From Fibrobacterota bacterium (lineage in GTDB: Bacteria; Fibrobacterota; Fibrobacteria; UBA11236): a stretch of 35,063 bases of DNA. The stretch spans positions 1-35,063 of the forward strand of contig JAHFCH010000048.1 of the NCBI GenBank assembly GCA_023249635.1. The letters run 5' to 3'. The translations under genes and the position numbers were made by a program. The notes beneath the pieces were generated by a model. That model saw only the letters and a program-made list of their open reading frames with translations, did no database searches and had not been told where the DNA came from. Shown here piece by piece: positions 32,201 to 35,063 of this stretch. How positions within the stretch are numbered: the stretch's first letter is position 1; the number at the start of each line of letters is the position of its first letter.

Positions 32201-34704
32201 CCCTTCCGAAGATAAGCGTCCCCGCGCACAATCCGATTTCTTATGGTAACGGAACCGATTTCCTAAAACCACAACCTGGAAAGGCTACGTATAACATTTC
32301 GTCCGAGGAAGCGAAGCTCTCTACTCCGACCCTTAGCCTCGATAAAAGCCCCGGCGTACTCGTCGGCGATTACGTGTTCGTAGTCCAGGTTTTGAAAATG
32401 ATAGATAACAGCCCGGGGAGTACGTTCCTGCGCCAGCATAACGGAATCCTGAACATGGGTATAGTAACTTCTGTTTCCGGGAATACGATTTCGCTTGAGC
32501 CCGTTATTCAAAAGACGAGCGCTAACGGTTTCTTTCTTTGGAAGAATTTCAACTACTCGACCTTTTCCACCACCTATTCCTATTACCTCCTTCCGATTCT
32601 TCCCGGAAACAAGAAACGGGTATTCTACGGAGGCGATATCGCTGTAAAGTCGGTACAGATGTCCGATGGATTGGGGGCGAATTACAAGGTCCTATACGAC
32701 TACATTGCTAAGGATGTCAGGGGTTCGGCTACGGCGAAAGCCTTCGATAGGGAGATATCTTCCGGTGGAACCTACGGGCTCCCTTCCTTCTACAGCTCCC
32801 GAGTCCAATTCTTTCCGCAATTCGGGGCAATAAATTTAGACGTTGGGCTGCGTTTCGAATCCAATCCCGATATGTATACCGGCGTGATGTTTACAATCAA
32901 CCGACCTACGGCATACGATCCCGTAGGCGACTTCATTAAATCGTCCTACTTTTCCGGCGACAAGCCTGGTGGTGCGTATTATCCGTCTCCGGGAGTTATG
33001 TATAGCAGAGTAAATGCCAAGCAAATGCCTTCCACGGTTCCCGTTTCGGATACGATTGGCTCAACTGAATACCAATTTAATGGCCTAGCCTACTACTTCC
33101 TTCATACGGGAGGATTCTCGGGCGGTGTACCGATAATTAATCGGAAGTATACCGACTGGAGCACGACCGATGTAAGCAACAACCTAACCATCAACGCCGA
33201 TGTGCTATCCAAAAAGGGTCAATTGGCCGCCATCATAACCTGGGATAAAAACCATACGGCAAGCTCACAAGCGCTCACCCAATATTCAGCTTCTCCAACC
33301 ATTTACGAGAAGGGGGTTCCGAAGACAAATGTATCGGCGGGATGGGTCAAACAAACCTACTCTTCTCAGATGAACGTAGGCACATCGACTCCCGGACCGC
33401 TTCGCATCACCAAATTCATATCCCCAGCGAGTTATCAAACAGGAATGACGAATATCCAATTCGGAGTTTCCAAAACGGCAAAAAATGTCGCCTTCGACGC
33501 CAATTCCGGGCAGGTGCTGGCGGTGCAAAACACAAATTCGGATGGGCGATTCACGGTAGACTATTCTATGCCTGCGTATTGGGTTAATCCTGATATGGAA
33601 GCCGACAATGCCATGCTCCAAACCCGTGAACACCGGACTTATGGATACAGCTCCGGATCCACTTTCAATCCCACCGATGTCGGTAAAGTCGTAAAGGCGC
33701 AATATTCCGAATGGAACGGATTCTATACAGGGCCGGATGGGAGCGATCCCTCTACGCCCACGCATAAATGGCACAAAATATTCACTGCTGAATACAACGC
33801 CCCGCTGAATTCAAGCGGGTATCTCGCTTCCACGTATCCTCAGTCTATGCCCTTTGGGGGCGGGCGCGGGGATGATTTGTCGGAACCCTGGCTGATCACA
33901 TCAGATCATACGGTCTTTAACAGGTTTTCAATGCCCGTTGAAAGCCGCGATATGATCCGCAAGACCTACGCCGCCACTTATTTCGGTCATGGGACAAACC
34001 TGATGATGGGGACCGTCGATGATGCGACTTTTGCGGAGGCCGGGATCTTCACAGGCGATTATGATTTGAACGAAGGAGCTTATTTCGATAAGTTCAACCG
34101 CTGGGAAAGGGGAGCGGGGATTGGGGACCCGAACCATGTTTCAGAACTGGTAGTCGGCCCCCACGTATTCGGATCGAAATCCATCCACGTCAAGAACGCC
34201 TTTGGCCCCACTCTGAACGTGAGATACGATATGTTCCGGCGGCGGCCCTATATCATGACGGCTTGGATCATGCCGGTATCTGGCACGTGTACAATGGCGT
34301 ACGATTTCCGGGATTTAAATTGGGTGACTTTCAAGGATGGGAGCGGCAATCCGATTTCCAACATCGCCGTTACGACGGTAACGGCAGACGGTGGTGGGTT
34401 TCGCTTAATCAAAGCGGAGATGCCCTATACGCGGACTCCCCCGGATGAAACGTACGGGTTGCGGGGATTCGTTGGGTGCCCGGATGGCGGAGAAGCCTAT
34501 ATCCAGGATATTCGATTCCATCCTGTAGACGCTTTGGCCAAGTCATATTTCTATGACCCAGTCACGCAAGATCTGCTGACCACGCTCGACGAAAACAATC
34601 ATGCCAAGAATTTCTCTTACGATGGATTCGGCCGGTTGATATCGATCAAGAATGAGAAACTCGAAACAATTTCAAGCGCGAACTACCACTTCTTTGGGCC
34701 ATAA
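29272..34704 (+). CDS. Large exported SpvB/Rhs-type N-terminal protein
   Basis: An 1810-residue protein with a signal peptide (MNKRFLTSIALLLWSIQPALA). Residues ~30-105 carry the hallmark N-terminal segment of FCB Rhs-family proteins: a repeated Gly/Pro region, then YPLALSYHAGI and WVGLGWSLNAGAINR. The long middle is beta-rich, with DVEYERDSYYFAG and GGDIAVKSVQMSDG signatures found in these proteins. Near residues 1640-1750 lies a CBM-like strand region. The end switches to YD-repeat sequence (SYFYDPVTQDLLTTLDENNH, FSYDGFGRLISIKNEK) and stops at NYHFFGP. In related genomes I recall a split between such an N-terminal protein and a following Rhs-core protein with its own signal, so this stop may be natural. 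The gene begins 2 bp after the stop of the lipoprotein gene. Confidence 0.85.
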   Translation: MNKRFLTSIALLLWSIQPALALTSGPTMPEYAQFEEVTGNNTVDPGTGNFTYTIPLLDVPGPGGAYPLALSYHAGITHEQEATWVGLGWSLNAGAINRLVRGVPDDYLNSIVTTHNINPGVEGMVLTVSLGYGPVGLSTSWDTRTGSNLGANPYFSITGLLASIAQGTACVDAAGAQTFTDVMGYAQNLDITVSQNGINASYALSAQGTGPAAGVGISLATISVYNDWKKIGPTTNVSFSPGVGLHGFGVGGSIGSNSVGSGNFQHDDPSGISVSIYGYHIGVAFMNYSWSLDETYWDLMNGFLWQAGENSGVIARRKPGAYGTVDPNGNYTVVPGVQKYERLRLKKELQVSPDLYTVSGDGISGTFEPYFAAPYSGYNGVFPTLRDGDLAQNKEGMIPTNPASLGDITFRMDGDPGRNLLHVPTGSSDQVTPYSASGAQQKQYGSYRIEPVFEKENLGTVVTRGSLQGFKIKDAEGKTYEYLQPLKNSLTTEVTSDNYSTISATRSERIMYDPYAVSWLLTSIKGADYVAIGHTDGIPDAGDFGYWVKFNYTSPNQAAWTAPIAGNVGSPKGNESGTTQIYERSTGFKELIYLSNIETETHKAVFDIQDRLDGASVQNSPGALEKWQPLGYPGSIGYWPSFPVSVPNIPYSLDFPGNFYEMLLRLYQNRALLSQSDLNSTVMHIGEDWMVAGGYTGKGEMFTLTDMFEGTVNPTVNNNPAAMGGSYIANMSFDPIGGNTHFNMVWYYNSAEQPRRIPAGYPFRVSIKAYAFIDVNMIEALLDKLPHDKAFAPPKLLSTVTLYNKKALSTPLKTIQFRYNYELCPGTPNSFATTSVGSSLAPYYVGGSADKGKLTLKEVQTYGRGIFMPPYLFTYQKDSGNPQYGNKEQYDIWGMYKGDGAVNQHLTNQGNPTEGVAWNLTHIQAPLGGAMDVEYERDSYYFAGTGSHIVDNQETVLPDFSLVKVPTDASGKPDFSSLPKISVPAHNPISYGNGTDFLKPQPGKATYNISSEEAKLSTPTLSLDKSPGVLVGDYVFVVQVLKMIDNSPGSTFLRQHNGILNMGIVTSVSGNTISLEPVIQKTSANGFFLWKNFNYSTFSTTYSYYLLPILPGNKKRVFYGGDIAVKSVQMSDGLGANYKVLYDYIAKDVRGSATAKAFDREISSGGTYGLPSFYSSRVQFFPQFGAINLDVGLRFESNPDMYTGVMFTINRPTAYDPVGDFIKSSYFSGDKPGGAYYPSPGVMYSRVNAKQMPSTVPVSDTIGSTEYQFNGLAYYFLHTGGFSGGVPIINRKYTDWSTTDVSNNLTINADVLSKKGQLAAIITWDKNHTASSQALTQYSASPTIYEKGVPKTNVSAGWVKQTYSSQMNVGTSTPGPLRITKFISPASYQTGMTNIQFGVSKTAKNVAFDANSGQVLAVQNTNSDGRFTVDYSMPAYWVNPDMEADNAMLQTREHRTYGYSSGSTFNPTDVGKVVKAQYSEWNGFYTGPDGSDPSTPTHKWHKIFTAEYNAPLNSSGYLASTYPQSMPFGGGRGDDLSEPWLITSDHTVFNRFSMPVESRDMIRKTYAATYFGHGTNLMMGTVDDATFAEAGIFTGDYDLNEGAYFDKFNRWERGAGIGDPNHVSELVVGPHVFGSKSIHVKNAFGPTLNVRYDMFRRRPYIMTAWIMPVSGTCTMAYDFRDLNWVTFKDGSGNPISNIAVTTVTADGGGFRLIKAEMPYTRTPPDETYGLRGFVGCPDGGEAYIQDIRFHPVDALAKSYFYDPVTQDLLTTLDENNHAKNFSYDGFGRLISIKNEKLETISSANYHFFGP

Positions 34705-34705
34705 T

Positions 34706-34942
34706 ATGAGCGAACAAAAAATCGAAACGTTTCCAATATCTGATAAAACCGGAGCCGTAACTATCTGGATCGGGGCGGTCGAGTTAAGAAAGGCGCTTTC
34801 GATCTGGCTGATATCGTCAATTTGTTGCGTGCGAATCGCAACAGCTTCACCCAATTCCGTCACAACAACAACTTATCAGTCAAATGGCGTTGTCGAGAAT
34901 ATCTCATCTTCGTATGGCGATGGCCTAGGCAGGCCGATCCAG
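34706..34942 (+). pseudogene. 5' end of a second Rhs-core gene, truncated by an insertion
   Basis: The frame starting at ATG 34706 runs for about 79 codons and becomes Rhs-like towards its end: SVTTTTYQSNGVVENISSSY and then GDGLGRPIQ, the typical opening of an Rhs-core protein. Before this lies RKALSIWLISSICCVRIATA, which looks like a signal peptide. The natural start may therefore be near 34784, where TTA stands after GGGGCGG; TTA is not a normal start codon. Right after GRPIQ the sequence changes to an IS21-like end, which adds one Cys codon and a stop. The rest of the gene, including any C-terminal toxin-like cassette, is not in this window. Confidence 0.6.
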
Positions 34943-35063
34943 TGTTAGCGGGCAGTTGAAAATAGACCAGGTGTGGGCACTTCAAAATAGGCCACCCCAG
35001 CGTGGTGAAATATACGCTACTTGGGCCGGTTTAGGCGGTAGCTTTTGCCTTTGAAGGGTAGGA
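34943..35063. mobile_element. Terminus of an IS21-like insertion sequence (continues past window)
   Basis: The sequence starts TGTTAGCGGGCAGTTGAAAA exactly where the Rhs reading frame breaks. Two imperfect copies of an 18-bp unit follow, at 34952-34969 and 34977-34994. They share T-x-AAAATAG-x-CCA with three mismatches and a 25-bp period. Multiple terminal repeats of this kind are typical of IS21-family ends. The transposase genes would lie beyond the window edge. The assignment is from pattern memory, not from a search. Confidence 0.6.
35031..35063 (-). CDS. Possible C-terminal end of an IS-encoded protein (partial)
   Basis: On the minus strand the last bases of the window read SYPSKAKATA and then TAA at 35031-35033. 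The frame is open to the window edge. If the IS21-like end is the right end, this could be the end of the IstB-type helper ATPase, which often finishes with a G-x-SY motif followed by basic residues. Ten residues are too few to be sure. Confidence 0.2.
   Translation of the reverse strand, partial: SYPSKAKATA

Overview
The window looks like a chromosomal segment of a Gram-negative member of the FCB group, most likely Fibrobacterota or a relative. This rests on a type IX secretion (T9SS) C-terminal sorting domain, several lipoprotein and Tat signals, outer-membrane-type proteins, and Bacteroidetes-like 'GIGTTSP' and Rhs proteins in an otherwise GC-rich genome. The phylum is an inference; no rRNA gene is present.

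Left part (1-24.3 kb) is GC-rich and mostly ordinary. It opens with a same-strand amino-acid group: the 3' end of citramalate synthase (cimA), a SAM-dependent methyltransferase and histidinol dehydrogenase (hisD). Next come a small secreted protein, a fatty-acid desaturase, a secreted WDG-repeat protein, a lipoprotein, a T9SS-exported BNR-propeller protein, an outer-membrane beta-barrel protein and a POT-family peptide transporter. A tRNA-Pro(TGG) lies antisense to the 3' end of an uncharacterised gene. It is followed by a DUF1080 protein, a small Cys/His domain protein, a TOS1-like lipoprotein, a CbpA-type DnaJ, an ankyrin lipoprotein, a serine hydrolase with a repeat-containing N-domain, a Tat-exported flavin amine oxidase, an HPt protein and a receiver-like protein that lacks the phosphoacceptor Asp.

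Right part (about 24.3-35.06 kb) is visibly lower in GC and looks like an accessory island. A 565-bp spacer holds what may be the tail of an older Rhs gene. After it lies a tight five-gene operon with three ATGA overlaps and one 1-bp gap. It encodes two exported fibre-like proteins sharing a C-terminal domain, a membrane-anchored OmpH/Skp-like chaperone, a lipoprotein and an 1810-residue SpvB/Rhs-type N-terminal protein. A second Rhs-core gene begins directly downstream. It is cut after about 80 codons by what looks like the terminus of an IS21-like element running off the window.

The most interesting unit is this operon. A plausible reading, which is inference, is a surface-displayed or secreted fibre plus Rhs apparatus with its own periplasmic chaperone and lipoprotein, whose Rhs-core half has been inactivated by transposition.
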